From positions 20,921-84,920 of the forward strand of contig JAFADH010000332.1 of the NCBI GenBank assembly GCA_023424995.1: a DNA stretch of 64,000 bases, given 5' to 3'. The position numbers were made by a program, and so were the translations under genes. The notes below the pieces were generated by a model that saw only the letters and a program-made list of their open reading frames with translations, had not been told where the DNA came from and searched no databases. The stretch comes from Bacillota bacterium. Lineage in GTDB: Bacteria; Bacillota; Clostridia; Lachnospirales; Lachnospiraceae. Positions within the stretch are counted from its first letter, which is position 1. Each line of letters begins with the position of its first letter. Below, piece by piece: positions 17,706-26,846 of the stretch.

Positions 17706-18518
17706 ATGCTGCCCTTTTATGAGAATAAGCAGGATGAACTAAGAGTGTTTTATGCGGAGAATATTCATTTCCCCGCTCATCTGCACAGCCAGATCGAGCT
17801 TTTATATGTAGTAAGCGGTTCCATTGAGGTAACGGTCTTTAACAAGTCAAAATTACTTAAACAGGGAGACTTTGCGGCGGTATTCCCGAATACCATACAC
17901 AGCTATGCTTCAGTGGAGGGAGAAAAGCCCTGCCGCATCATCCTGGCGATCGGCAGCCTGGAGCTTACCGGAGATTTCTTTCGGAAGCTTACGAGCTATT
18001 ACCCCACCGCTCCCTTCATCCCGGCGGACAGGCTGCATAAGAATGTAAGCTTTGCCATGCGGGAGCTGGAGAAGGAATACCGTGAGGGCCGGGATCTGAA
18101 TGCCTGCCGTGCGCTGCTGCTTCTGATCCTCTCACGGGCCCTTCCTCTGCTTGATCTGACCAGGAATAAGGATATTGAGAATTATGATTTGACTTATCTG
18201 ATTGTGAATTATGTGGCGGAGCATTTTCAGGAAGGGCTGACCCTGACAGAGCTGGCGAATCATCTGAACGTCAGCAAGTATTATCTCTCCAGGGTGTTTT
18301 CGGCCAAGCTGAATACCAACTTCAATCAATATCTTAATTATATCAGGGCAAATTACGCCCTGACCCAGATACAATCCACCAACCACACCCTGACCAGGAT
18401 CAGTGTTGACTCCGGTTTTGAAAGCCAGCGCACCTTCAACCGTGCCTTCAGGGAGATATTCCATATGACGCCCAGCGAGTACCGAAAGCGTGCCAGCACA
18501 TTATTGCAGGATTCATGA
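17706..18518 (+). CDS. AraC-family transcriptional regulator
   Basis: 270 residues from ATG 17706 with TTGGAGTG upstream. N-terminal cupin with FPAHLHSQIELLYVVSGS, C-terminal pair of helix-turn-helix motifs (LTLTELANHLNVSKYYLSRVF, then the second recognition region ending FREIFHMTPSEYRKR). Divergent from the oxidoreductase-ThuA cluster with 148 bases between starts, so it probably activates that cluster in response to a sugar ligand bound by the cupin. Confidence 0.92.
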   Translation: MLPFYENKQDELRVFYAENIHFPAHLHSQIELLYVVSGSIEVTVFNKSKLLKQGDFAAVFPNTIHSYASVEGEKPCRIILAIGSLELTGDFFRKLTSYYPTAPFIPADRLHKNVSFAMRELEKEYREGRDLNACRALLLLILSRALPLLDLTRNKDIENYDLTYLIVNYVAEHFQEGLTLTELANHLNVSKYYLSRVFSAKLNTNFNQYLNYIRANYALTQIQSTNHTLTRISVDSGFESQRTFNRAFREIFHMTPSEYRKRASTLLQDS

Positions 18519-18675
18519 CATACCCGGGCAAAGATCTGCTGCAGGAATATAGTATATTCCGAGATATCTTAATTTCGAGTTGCCATTATATTGCGGAGGC
18601 TCTTTATTTAAAAATAGAATGAATCGGCGGTACGAGTCATAGAATCATATGAGTAATATTTAAACGGAGGTTAAG

Positions 18676-19092
18676 ATGAAGAGGGCAAGGACTGTCATTC
18701 TGATTCTTACGGTAATAATTGCTGTCTTGAGCTTTACAGGCTGCAAGGCGGAGAATACGGACGTGAAGAAACTAAAGGATTTGGATTTTACAGTGGTTGA
18801 AGATGCGGATGTACCGGGAGAACTGAAGGAAATCATTGATGAGAAGAAGGAAGAACCCTTCCGTTTGTCCTATTCGAATAAAGACAATCTATACATTGTG
18901 GTAGGTTACGGTAAGCAGAACAGCGGCGGTTACAGTATTACGGTTGATGATCTGTACCTGACCAAGAATGCCATCTATATTAATACGAATCTAATGGGGC
19001 CCTCCCAGGACGATTTTGTATCCCAGGGAGTTACTTACCCGTATGTAGTGGTAAAATTGGAGTATATGGACTATAAAGTAGTGTTCGATTAA
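18676..19092 (+). CDS. PrcB_C-like lipoprotein
   Basis: 138 residues. Lipoprotein signal ends SFTGC. The C-terminal 80 residues carry YIVVGYGKQNSGGYSITVD and the later VTYPYVVVKL, which match the PrcB C-terminal (protease complex subunit) pattern of GxxxTGGY plus PYxVVKI. Extracellular, membrane-anchored. Role unknown. It has GGAGG before the start. Confidence 0.7.
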   Translation: MKRARTVILILTVIIAVLSFTGCKAENTDVKKLKDLDFTVVEDADVPGELKEIIDEKKEEPFRLSYSNKDNLYIVVGYGKQNSGGYSITVDDLYLTKNAIYINTNLMGPSQDDFVSQGVTYPYVVVKLEYMDYKVVFD

Positions 19093-19328
19093 CAATATAT
19101 AGTTCCATATTATAACATGATATCTATATATTGTGTGCACAAAATTTGGGATAATGACGGAAATGTTCAATTCCGTCGCTTGATATTTGTGCATTTTAAT
19201 AGTGTACCATAGGGATAACGGCCTAAGTTTGTGAAAATATTCCATTAAAAGTTACAAAATTTCATGAAATAGATGTGCATATTTTTCAGTACAAACCGCT
19301 TGCAACATCTGAATTGTCTGAAAATTCA

Positions 19329-19357
19329 TTGACCAAACACCTTATTTATGCTATACT
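19329..19357 (+). promoter_or_regulatory. Promoter of veg
   Basis: TTGACC (19329-19334), 17-base spacer, TATACT (19352-19357). Confidence 0.82.
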
Positions 19358-19412
19358 AGTCACGTTGAGAAGACTAGTCCATGTGCAAAGATGCATTAGT
19401 AAGGAGATAACT

Positions 19413-19655
19413 ATGGTGCAAAATAATGTGAGTAACGTCCGGAATGCAGTAGCAAACCAGATGGGGAAGAAGGTCAAGATTCGAATCAACAGGGGCAGAC
19501 ATAAAGTGGATGTGTCGGAGGGGATCATATCAGAGACATATCCAAGCATTTTCCTGATCAAAATACAAGAAGCTGATAACATGCCGGTTAGAACAGTATC
19601 TTATAGTTATACGGATATATTGACAAAAGATGTTGAACTTATTCTGTGCAGCTAA
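19413..19655 (+). CDS. veg: Veg-family protein
   Basis: 80 residues from ATG 19413 with AAGGAG 8 bases upstream; the longer frame from 19275 crosses the promoter and is not used. GKKVKIRINRGRHKVDV, GIISETYPSIFLIKI and VSYSYTDILT match Bacillus Veg, a small beta-barrel protein that promotes biofilm matrix expression. In Bacillus veg also lies near ispE, and here ispE is 2.6 kb away. Terminated at 19687-19745. Confidence 0.9.
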   Translation: MVQNNVSNVRNAVANQMGKKVKIRINRGRHKVDVSEGIISETYPSIFLIKIQEADNMPVRTVSYSYTDILTKDVELILCS

Positions 19656-19686
19656 ATTACATTTATATATTAAATTTTGGATGTGA

Positions 19687-19745
19687 ATGAGGCATGACAT
19701 ACTCCGCGGATTAATCCGCCGGAATAGTCGTACCTCATTTTTTAT
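19687..19745 (+). terminator. veg terminator
   Basis: AATGAGG and CCTCATTT arms with an inner GCGGAT/ATCCGC stem, followed by TTTTTTATTG. Confidence 0.7.
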
Positions 19746-19838
19746 TGTTTTATATATTATTTTTCATAATTCAAGATCTCCACGAATAAGATATGACAGA
19801 GGCATCCGTCGTATGTCCAAATCTAAGGAGGGATTGAA

Positions 19839-21407
19839 GTGGAGTTAATTAAAAAGAATATTCATATGAATAAATTGAAATGTAAGAGCACCCTGCAGCT
19901 TACATTAGATGATGACTTTAATGTTCCTGACGTTAAGCCGGACATTGATCAGATAATAGCGGAGCAGGGTGAAGTCAGAATCAGTGATATCAGAGCAACG
20001 AACGGAAAGCTCATAGTTAAGGGTGCACTTGTATTTAACGTTTTGTATCTGAGTGAGGGAGATCAAAGACCGATTCAGAACATCAGCGGTGAGATCCCAT
20101 TTGATGAAGTCATCAATATGGATATGTCCTGTGAAGATGATGATCTTATGGTAAAATGGGATCTTGAAGACCTGACCAGCGGCATGATTAATTCCAGAAA
20201 GCTCAGTATAAGGGCCATTGTTGGCCTGTATGTAACAGTGGAGGAGCTATATGACGAAGAAACCGCTGTTATGGTAGAAGGACCGGAGGATGTTCAATAC
20301 ATAAACAAAAAGATCGAAGTGACGGATGTAGCGATCAATAAGAAGGACACCTACCGGATCAAGGATGAGATCAATCTGCCGGCGAACAAAGGAAATATCT
20401 CCTCACTGCTCTATAAGGACGTGGACTTAAGCAGTGTTGAGGTCAGGTTATTGGACGATCGCTTTACCATCAAGGGCGAGCTGCCGGTATTCATTCTCTA
20501 TACCAGTGACGATGAGGAAAACCCCATCGAATATTATGAGACTGAAGTACCGTTCAGCGGCACGGTTGACTGCAATGGCTGCACGGAGGATATGATTGAG
20601 GATATTACCTGTGCCATCGGCAGTAAAAACATGGAGATTAAACCGGATGCAGACGGGGAAGAGAGAGTGATTGATCTTGAGGTAATACTGGATCTGGGAA
20701 TTAAGGTATACAAGGTGGAAGAGCCTGAGATCCTGTGTGATGTGTATTGCCCGTCAAAAGAGATTATACCGATCGTCCGCGACGCCACCTATGAGAATCT
20801 GGTTATCAAGAACAATAGTAAATACCGGATCGCAGACCGGATCATGGTTCCGGAGAATCAGCCCAGAATCCTTCAGATCTGCCATGGCAGCGGCGGGATC
20901 AAGATTGATGATATCGTTGCGGAGGGCAATGAGCTTCTTGTGGAGGGCGTGGTTGAGGTCAACATACTTTATATCTCCGAGGATGACAGAAAGCCTATGA
21001 CCTCTATTAAAGGCCTTGTCCCCTTCTCCCAGGTGATAGAGCTAAAAGGTATGAAACCCGGCAGCAATTATGAGATCAAGCCTACCATTGACCAGCTGAA
21101 TGTCATGATGCTGGACAGTGAAGAAATTGAAGTAAAAGCCACCATCAATCTGAATACCATTGTCTTTGACCTGATTACCGAACCCATCATAACCGATGTT
21201 GAGGTAGCGGATCTGGATATGGATAAAATCCAGGCGATGCCGGGCATCATCGGTTATGTTGTTAAGAGCGGAGATTCTCTGTGGAATATTGCCAAGAGAT
21301 ATTATACAACCATGGATAACATCATGGCGATCAACGACCTGGAGGATGACCGGATTAAGGAAGGCGATAAGCTGATAATTACAAAGAAAGTAGATGCAAT
21401 CGTATAA
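19839..21407 (+). CDS. sipL: SipL-like spore morphogenesis protein (DUF3794/SPOCS + LysM)
   Basis: 522 residues from GTG 19839 with AAGGAGGG upstream. Repeated SPOCS/DUF3794 modules (first about 35-140, then two more, each ending in an FxLYxSEDD-like strand) and a C-terminal LysM (YVVKSGDSLWNIAKRYYTTM, about 472-515). This architecture and length are those of Clostridioides difficile SipL, the partner of SpoIVA in coat attachment, functionally like SpoVID. Placement between veg and ispE/spoIIR supports it. Expected in the mother cell at the forespore surface. Confidence 0.87.
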   Translation: MELIKKNIHMNKLKCKSTLQLTLDDDFNVPDVKPDIDQIIAEQGEVRISDIRATNGKLIVKGALVFNVLYLSEGDQRPIQNISGEIPFDEVINMDMSCEDDDLMVKWDLEDLTSGMINSRKLSIRAIVGLYVTVEELYDEETAVMVEGPEDVQYINKKIEVTDVAINKKDTYRIKDEINLPANKGNISSLLYKDVDLSSVEVRLLDDRFTIKGELPVFILYTSDDEENPIEYYETEVPFSGTVDCNGCTEDMIEDITCAIGSKNMEIKPDADGEERVIDLEVILDLGIKVYKVEEPEILCDVYCPSKEIIPIVRDATYENLVIKNNSKYRIADRIMVPENQPRILQICHGSGGIKIDDIVAEGNELLVEGVVEVNILYISEDDRKPMTSIKGLVPFSQVIELKGMKPGSNYEIKPTIDQLNVMMLDSEEIEVKATINLNTIVFDLITEPIITDVEVADLDMDKIQAMPGIIGYVVKSGDSLWNIAKRYYTTMDNIMAINDLEDDRIKEGDKLIITKKVDAIV

Positions 21408-21460
21408 GCCGGCCGAATGGATATCAGACCAGGCTGAGGCATGATCATATTAAAAATCAT

Positions 21461-21495
21461 AATAGCGGACCCTTATGACAGGAAGGTCCGCTATT
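21461..21495 (+). terminator. Terminator after the sipL-like gene
   Basis: AATAGCGGACC (21461-21471) pairs with GGTCCGCTATT (21485-21495), then TGCTATT. Confidence 0.8.
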
Positions 21496-21591
21496 TGCTA
21501 TTAACTTATTACGTAAATCTTCCGAAATAGAGAGTACAAAGCACCTGTTAATCAAGGGAGGAGACTCCCCTGCAGATCAAGGAGGATTGTT

Positions 21592-22203
21592 ATGAGCGTA
21601 AATGGAGTTACCGGCATGGCGCAAACCTATGATTCGAAAGGAACATCAAGGTCAAGTGCAAACCAGTCGAAGAATGCGAATGAGGCAAAACAGCAGGACA
21701 CCGATGCGGTGATCTACGATAAGAGTGAAACAGTAACAGCGGTATCGGCTAATAAAGTATACCAGAGAGATCAGGCAGCCATAGACAGATTGTGGGCGGA
21801 GGCTGAGAAGCGTTCCCAGAGCTTAAGGGATCTGGTGGAAAAGATGCTTCTTAAGCAGGGACAGGCATATACCGATTCCACCGACATATATGCGTTGCTT
21901 CGGGAAGGGAAGCTCACCGTAGATCCTGAGGTACAAGAACAGGCTAAAAAAGACATCGCTGAGGACGGATACTGGGGCATAGAACAGACCTCGGAGCGCC
22001 TGTTGTCCTTCGCCAAAGCACTGTCCGGAGGAGATCCCTCCAAAGCAGACGAGCTGATCGAGGCAATAAAGAAAGGCTTTGAAGAAGCTGCCGGGGCTTG
22101 GGGCGGGGAGCTTCCGGATATCTGCCGGAAGACCGTCGATGCAGCCATTACGAAGCTGGAAGCCTGGAGGGATAGTTCGGTAAGCTCCAGTTCCGATGAA
22201 TAA
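21592..22203 (+). CDS. Conserved hypothetical protein
   Basis: 203 residues, AAGGAGG upstream. Ser/Asn/Ala-rich, presumably disordered N-terminus (about 1-60), then helical segments with GYWGIEQTSERLLSFAKALS and GGDPSKADELIEAIKKGF. No signal peptide or membrane segment. I recall similar proteins of unknown function in Lachnospiraceae but no assigned role. It stands alone between a terminator and a convergent hairpin. Confidence 0.75.
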   Translation: MSVNGVTGMAQTYDSKGTSRSSANQSKNANEAKQQDTDAVIYDKSETVTAVSANKVYQRDQAAIDRLWAEAEKRSQSLRDLVEKMLLKQGQAYTDSTDIYALLREGKLTVDPEVQEQAKKDIAEDGYWGIEQTSERLLSFAKALSGGDPSKADELIEAIKKGFEEAAGAWGGELPDICRKTVDAAITKLEAWRDSSVSSSSDE

Positions 22204-22223
22204 TAAACAGACAGATGTAGACG

Positions 22224-22267
22224 ATCAGGATAATATATCTCCGTGTGGAAGTATGTATTATCCTGAT
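22224..22267. terminator. Convergent hairpin between the hypothetical gene and ispE
   Basis: ATCAGGATAATA (22224-22235) and TATTATCCTGAT (22256-22267); no U-run, but positioned between convergent genes. Confidence 0.6.
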
Positions 22268-22278
22268 CATATTCTTGC

Positions 22279-23175
22279 CTAACGCTGCTGCCGGTGTGCG
22301 GCAGGACCCGGCCAATAGGGTTTTGTCAGGAATACCTGCCTGCCGTAATGCTTGCGCCTTCTGAAATAATATAATGAATTTTTGGCAAATACCGGATCCT
22401 TATAGATGCCGAATACAGTGGGCCCGCTTCCGCTCATCAGGGAAGTGACAGCACCTAACTCAAGCATCTTCTTTTTGATTTTCTCGATAATCGGATATTC
22501 CTTCGCTGTGACGGTCTGCAGTATATTATCCATATTCTTGGTCAACGCAGTCAGATCCCCGGAGCTCAATGCATCACACATAGCAGGAATATCAGGATGT
22601 ATACTTGCTTCCGTCAGCCGCAGATTCTCATACACATATTTGGTGGATACGCTGATATCCGGCTTTACGAGAAGGACGAAGCAGCCAGGGATGGGATCCA
22701 GCGGTGTAAGGATCTCACCGATGCCCTCGGAGAGCGCCGTTCCAAGCCGGATGCAATAAGGAACATCCGCACCAAGCTTCACGCCAAGCTTCATTAATTC
22801 TTCTGTGGAAAGACCTGCCTGGTATAACTCATTCAAGCCTTTCAAGGCAGCAGCAGCATCAGAGCTGCCTCCCGCCAGACCTGCTGCAACAGGAATGTTC
22901 TTCTCCAGCCTGATATTCAAGCCTTCTTTCACAGATATGGTTTTTAAGAATAGGGCGGCTGCTTTATATACTAAATTACCCTGATCGTTAGGAATATAGG
23001 AGAGATTTGTATTGATGCGAATGCCTTCCGCGGCAGACCGGGTGATTGTAATTACATCATGTAATTCAAGAGACTGCATGATCATTCGGACCTCGTGGTA
23101 GCCATCGGGACGCTTGTTGAGAACATCGAGCCCCAGGTTTATTTTTGCATATGCATTAACGGTTATGGAATTCAT
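22279..23175 (-). CDS. ispE: 4-diphosphocytidyl-2-C-methyl-D-erythritol kinase
   Basis: 298 residues, AGGAGG 5 bases before ATG. GHMP kinase: AYAKINLGLDV at the start, the ATP loop PVAAGLAGGSSDAAAAL, and SLMSGSGPTVFGIY near the C-terminus. Phosphorylates CDP-methylerythritol in the MEP isoprenoid pathway. It lies downstream of spoIIR on the same strand. The last 25 or so residues (RRRKHYGRQVF onward) are more basic than usual. Confidence 0.95.
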   Translation of the reverse strand: MNSITVNAYAKINLGLDVLNKRPDGYHEVRMIMQSLELHDVITITRSAAEGIRINTNLSYIPNDQGNLVYKAAALFLKTISVKEGLNIRLEKNIPVAAGLAGGSSDAAAALKGLNELYQAGLSTEELMKLGVKLGADVPYCIRLGTALSEGIGEILTPLDPIPGCFVLLVKPDISVSTKYVYENLRLTEASIHPDIPAMCDALSSGDLTALTKNMDNILQTVTAKEYPIIEKIKKKMLELGAVTSLMSGSGPTVFGIYKDPVFAKNSLYYFRRRKHYGRQVFLTKPYWPGPAAHRQQR

Positions 23176-23570
23176 AATACCTCCTGATCATCATGGAAAG
23201 GCGGATATGGCGTACCGGGACGGCTGCTCCGGACATTGTCTTCCGCTCTTAAATCCGGCCTATCCGTATTCTATCACAGATGAACGGGCTTTACAACGAA
23301 CAACATAATACGCACGATAAAGGATGAAGCGGAATTATCCCTGTAAGTATAGGCGGCGAATATTAAGTATAGGCAGCGAATATAATAAAACCTCATGCAG
23401 CGTCTGCATGGCCATAAACCAATGAGCAGGCTGAATGAGGTTATGTAAGCCAAGCCGTACTGCCTGTATACCATCCGGCACAGTTTTATTAAAGATGGAT
23501 GAGACAGTAAGCCGGTGCAATGTTCTGAAATATCTTCACAAATTATTCTGTCTGATTTTTCAAACGCGTT
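23176..23570. other. spoIIR-ispE spacer with a 20-base tandem duplication
   Basis: No gene is seen. AAGTATAGGCGGCGAATATT (23345-23364) is repeated at 23365-23384 with two differences. AACCTCAT and ATGAGGTT (about 23388-23442) form a hairpin. The ispE promoter probably lies here, but I cannot fix it. Confidence 0.6.
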
Positions 23571-24245
23571 TTAGCTTAATAAATTCTTCAATAATTCAAG
23601 AAATTTAAACTTTACCTTTATCGGCGTCTTTCTGCTGATTAAGGTATTATATTCTTCGTCGGTCAGTAAGGTCTTTAATTTCTCACCGGAATTACCGTCA
23701 ACGATGCCATAGGTCTCATCCACGAAACACAGGGGAGGGAACATAAGGCACCACCAGTTCCTGCCCTGTGCCTCCCCGATCTGCACCCTGAGCGCATCGT
23801 AATAACCGGGAGGGAAGGTATAGTCTCCATATATCTTCAATGGGAAATAGCTTTGTGACAGACTGACCGTAACGGGGTAGGAATAACCGTTCTCCTTAAC
23901 GGTATCCTCTGCCAGCTCCTGAATATAAGGAAGACGCTGTTCTATGATATCCTTGGCTTCTAAAATGGAATCCGTCTTACTTAAGATAGGGGACAGATGA
24001 TTGACCAGATTGTCGCGAACCAGTAATTTTAATTCCTGATCCTCATCACTGTCGCTATTGGCAATAACGTGAAAGCGGATTATCTCCTGTGCGATACCGG
24101 ATTGCAATTCCCTGCCATGCACGGCATTTGCTTTGATTAAAAGAGTGGTAACCCCGCAGATAAATAGGAACATTACAAGAAGCATGGTACGAAACTTCTC
24201 GCACAGGGGCTGATCGTCAATTGGATTTGGTATGTATGATTTCAT
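23571..24245 (-). CDS. spoIIR: Stage II sporulation protein R
   Basis: 224 residues. One N-terminal membrane/signal segment (MLLVMFLFICGVTTLLI), then the conserved IIRFHVIANSDSDEDQELK and the C-terminal RNWWCLMFPPLCFVDE segment typical of SpoIIR. Made in the forespore and secreted toward the intermembrane space, where it activates SpoIIGA to process pro-sigma-E. It precedes ispE on the minus strand, as in other clostridia. Confidence 0.95.
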   Translation of the reverse strand: MKSYIPNPIDDQPLCEKFRTMLLVMFLFICGVTTLLIKANAVHGRELQSGIAQEIIRFHVIANSDSDEDQELKLLVRDNLVNHLSPILSKTDSILEAKDIIEQRLPYIQELAEDTVKENGYSYPVTVSLSQSYFPLKIYGDYTFPPGYYDALRVQIGEAQGRNWWCLMFPPLCFVDETYGIVDGNSGEKLKTLLTDEEYNTLISRKTPIKVKFKFLELLKNLLS

Positions 24246-24352
24246 GGTTCCTCCTGGAATATTATAAACTATGTTAATCGGTAGTTAGAGTATTAACATA
24301 ATATGGGTATCTATTCAAGAAAGGATATATTCTGCCCGGAGAAAGATTGGAA

Positions 24353-24381
24353 TTGACAGAATATATTTTTAGAGCTAAGAT
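24353..24381 (+). promoter_or_regulatory. Promoter of the ABC-F gene
   Basis: TTGACA (24353-24358), 17-base spacer, TAAGAT (24376-24381). The transcript would carry a leader of about 340 bases. Confidence 0.75.
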
Positions 24382-24392
24382 AAGGATAGTAA

Positions 24393-24416
24393 ATGAAAGG
24401 ATACCAATCGGCCTGA
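24393..24416 (+). CDS. Seven-codon leader ORF (MKGYQSA)
   Basis: ATG 24393 follows AAGGAT by 5 bases and ends in TGA at 24414, immediately downstream of the transcription start. GGTCAGCTT downstream can pair with AGGCTGA (about 24518-24542) and is followed by TATTTT, a weak terminator. This is the layout of ribosome-stalling attenuators of antibiotic-resistance ABC-F genes. Confidence 0.45.
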   Translation: MKGYQSA

Positions 24417-24625
24417 CCGGCTGATTTGTAAGGGTGCCATAGGTAATGAATATTATTCGATAGTTCGGAAAATGAATTGCTGCAAAGATTCCATGAGAAT
24501 CTGCGCTGCTGACGGCAGGCTGATTATGTTTGGTCAGCTTGTATTTTCGCTGGATTATCGAATGAATATGGACAAGAGACCGCGGGCAGAGCCTTTGTTT
24601 GCATTACTGCAGTGATACCGGAGGT

Positions 24626-24643
24626 ATGGCTGCAGGTCTGTAA
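24626..24643 (+). CDS. Five-codon leader ORF (MAAGL)
   Basis: ATG 24626 is preceded by CCGGAGGT, a good ribosome binding site, and stops at TAA 24641. It lies about 90 bases before the ABC-F start. Another possible leader frame of 47 codons runs between the two. Expression is inference. Confidence 0.35.
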   Translation: MAAGL

Positions 24644-24731
24644 TTTATCTGTTGGAGCAGGAGTCTGTTCCGATCCCCCATATTGTCATATTTTCGATCT
24701 TTCCGGCATACATGCATGGAGGGATTTTTTT

Positions 24732-26531
24732 ATGTTATTATTAAAAGCAAGCAATATCAAGAAATATTATGGAGAACGATTGGTTCTGAAATTGGATGAC
24801 TTCTCCGTATATACGGGACATAAAATCGGTATAGTGGGGGCTAACGGAGCCGGAAAGAGTACCCTGCTGAACCTGCTGTCCGGCCGTCTTCAGCCGGAGG
24901 AGGGGCAGATTCTTTCCTATGGAACCATATCCTATGCGTCCCAATTCCGGGAAGAGGACGGCGCGTCCGGTACAATGGACGGTTATGATCCAAAGCTTCT
25001 GAAAGAAATGAAGGTTTCAGACAAGACGGAGCAGGATACAATCAGCGGAGGGGAAGAAACCAGGCTGAAATTAGCCGGTGCATTTGGAAAACAGGGGCAT
25101 ATACTTCTGCTGGATGAACCTACGGCAAATCTGGATATAACGGGAAGCAGACTTTTACAGGATAAGCTTCTAAAGGTGGAAACCCTGCTGATGATCAGCC
25201 ATGACCGTGCCTTATTGGACGTTGTATGTACGGCAATCCTAGAGGTGTCCCAGGGAAAGCTTAAGCTGTATCCCGGGAATTATACGGAGTATGAGAGGCT
25301 TAAGGAAGCGGAGACGGAACGGGATTGGAAGGAATATGTAACTTACGCGGATGAGAAGAGGCGTCTGGAGGAGGTTTACCTGGATAAGAAAAGGCAGGCG
25401 GCAAGCATGACGAAGATACCCAGGGGAATGAGCCCCAGGGAAGCGCATCTTATTGATTTTCTCAGTAACCGAAGCCATGACAGCAAGCAGAGGAATCTGC
25501 ACCAGGCAGCGAAGGCGGTTAAGAAAAGGATGGATCATCTGGAGTCAAAAGAAAAGCCCAGGGAAGAACCTAAAATCTATTTGGACTTTGCCCTGACCGA
25601 TCCTCCGGAGAATAAGATATTGGTGGAAGGAAGGGACATTGAATTCGCATACGGAGATAATGTGATTTTTAATAAGGCTTCCTTCTCCATACCCAACCAT
25701 ACAAAGGTGGCGATCATGGGTGCCAACGGTACCGGAAAGACAACTTTGCTGAACCTGATCCGACAGGCGGACCAACGGAAGAAATCCGTTGCAGGGAATA
25801 CGATAACCCGTGCAGACGGCACCTGTGCTTCAAGCGGCGAAACCGGGAATAATGACTCTGGCAGCGGAGCGGTATCCTTCACGGGAGGTATACGTACGGT
25901 CCCCAAGGCGGTCCTTGGATATCTGTATCAAAGGCTGGAGAACCTGGATCCGGAGCAGACGGTAATTGCGAATGCCCTGAAGGAAAGCATCCAGACCGAG
26001 GTTACTGTCCGGGGGATTCTGGCACGCTTTCTGTTCCGGGATAATGATATCTATAAAAAGGTCGCCGTATTAAGCGGCGGAGAGCGGGTGAAGCTGGCTC
26101 TTGCCAAGCTCCTGGTGTCCGATGCCAATGTTCTTTTGCTTGACGAACCGACCAATTATCTGGATATGCCCTCCATGATCGTGTTGCAGAAGCAGATCAG
26201 GGAATATGAGGGTACAATAATATTCGTGTCCCATGACAGGACATTTATAAATGAAACGGCAGATGCCTTATTGATAATTGACAATAAGAAGCTGGTCTAC
26301 TATCCCGGCAGCCTCAGTCAATATGAAGAGGAGCAGGCTGAGAGAGCAAGGAAAGAGAAGAAATGGAGAGAACCTGGGCGTAACACATCAAATTATAGCC
26401 CGGAGGAGAGAATGCGCCTGGAGCTGCGCAAAGCACAGCTGTTGTCCATGTTCGGACTGAAGAACTGCAATATTCCTAAGGAGGAGCTGGAAGCGGAATA
26501 CCGGGACGTAATCAGAAAACTGCTGGAATGA
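24732..26531 (+). CDS. ABC-F type ATPase, probable ribosomal protection protein
   Basis: 599 residues from ATG 24732 (GGAGGGA upstream). Two ABC domains without membrane segments: Walker A GANGAGKST with SGGEETRLKLAGA and ILLLDEPTANLD, then GANGTGKTT with SGGERVKLALAKLL and VLLLDEPTNYLD. A charged interdomain linker (about 195-285) is the ribosome-contacting element in this family. Between the second Walker A and its Q-loop there is a Gly/Ser/Thr/Asn-rich insertion of about 35 residues (about 352-387), which is unusual. The C-terminus ends in a helical extension. Likely of the antibiotic-resistance class (Lsa/Msr/Vga-like) given the leader with small ORFs; the spectrum is not predictable. Confidence 0.9.
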   Translation: MLLLKASNIKKYYGERLVLKLDDFSVYTGHKIGIVGANGAGKSTLLNLLSGRLQPEEGQILSYGTISYASQFREEDGASGTMDGYDPKLLKEMKVSDKTEQDTISGGEETRLKLAGAFGKQGHILLLDEPTANLDITGSRLLQDKLLKVETLLMISHDRALLDVVCTAILEVSQGKLKLYPGNYTEYERLKEAETERDWKEYVTYADEKRRLEEVYLDKKRQAASMTKIPRGMSPREAHLIDFLSNRSHDSKQRNLHQAAKAVKKRMDHLESKEKPREEPKIYLDFALTDPPENKILVEGRDIEFAYGDNVIFNKASFSIPNHTKVAIMGANGTGKTTLLNLIRQADQRKKSVAGNTITRADGTCASSGETGNNDSGSGAVSFTGGIRTVPKAVLGYLYQRLENLDPEQTVIANALKESIQTEVTVRGILARFLFRDNDIYKKVAVLSGGERVKLALAKLLVSDANVLLLDEPTNYLDMPSMIVLQKQIREYEGTIIFVSHDRTFINETADALLIIDNKKLVYYPGSLSQYEEEQAERARKEKKWREPGRNTSNYSPEERMRLELRKAQLLSMFGLKNCNIPKEELEAEYRDVIRKLLE

Positions 26532-26577
26532 TTATGCCATGTTCCGATAAAAGGCGCTATATTTGCACCGGGCATCT

Positions 26578-26614
26578 TAGATTACAGAGAACATCCTGCT
26601 GTTCCTGTAATCTA
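26578..26614. repeat. Long hairpin downstream of the ABC-F gene
   Basis: TAGATTACAG...CTGTAATCTA with an inner GAACA/TGTTC stem, 16 paired bases in all and no U-run. Apart from this the 315-base gap 26532-26846 shows no gene. Confidence 0.65.
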
Positions 26615-26846
26615 GGGCAGGTCATGTTTCGATTATGATTAAAAAAGGCAGTAAATTTTGCCGCCATGACTGTAAGGGCCGGAATATGCTTTCATTTGGG
26701 CAACATAGATCATGCATTAGTAATTGCATTTCAGGTTAATTAATGCTTTAATAGAGGATAAAGAAGGTATCTACAAAACAGCCGTATACGATTTAACGAT
26801 GATTTAAATATTAGGGATATGATATATAGCAGCATATGGAGGCATC

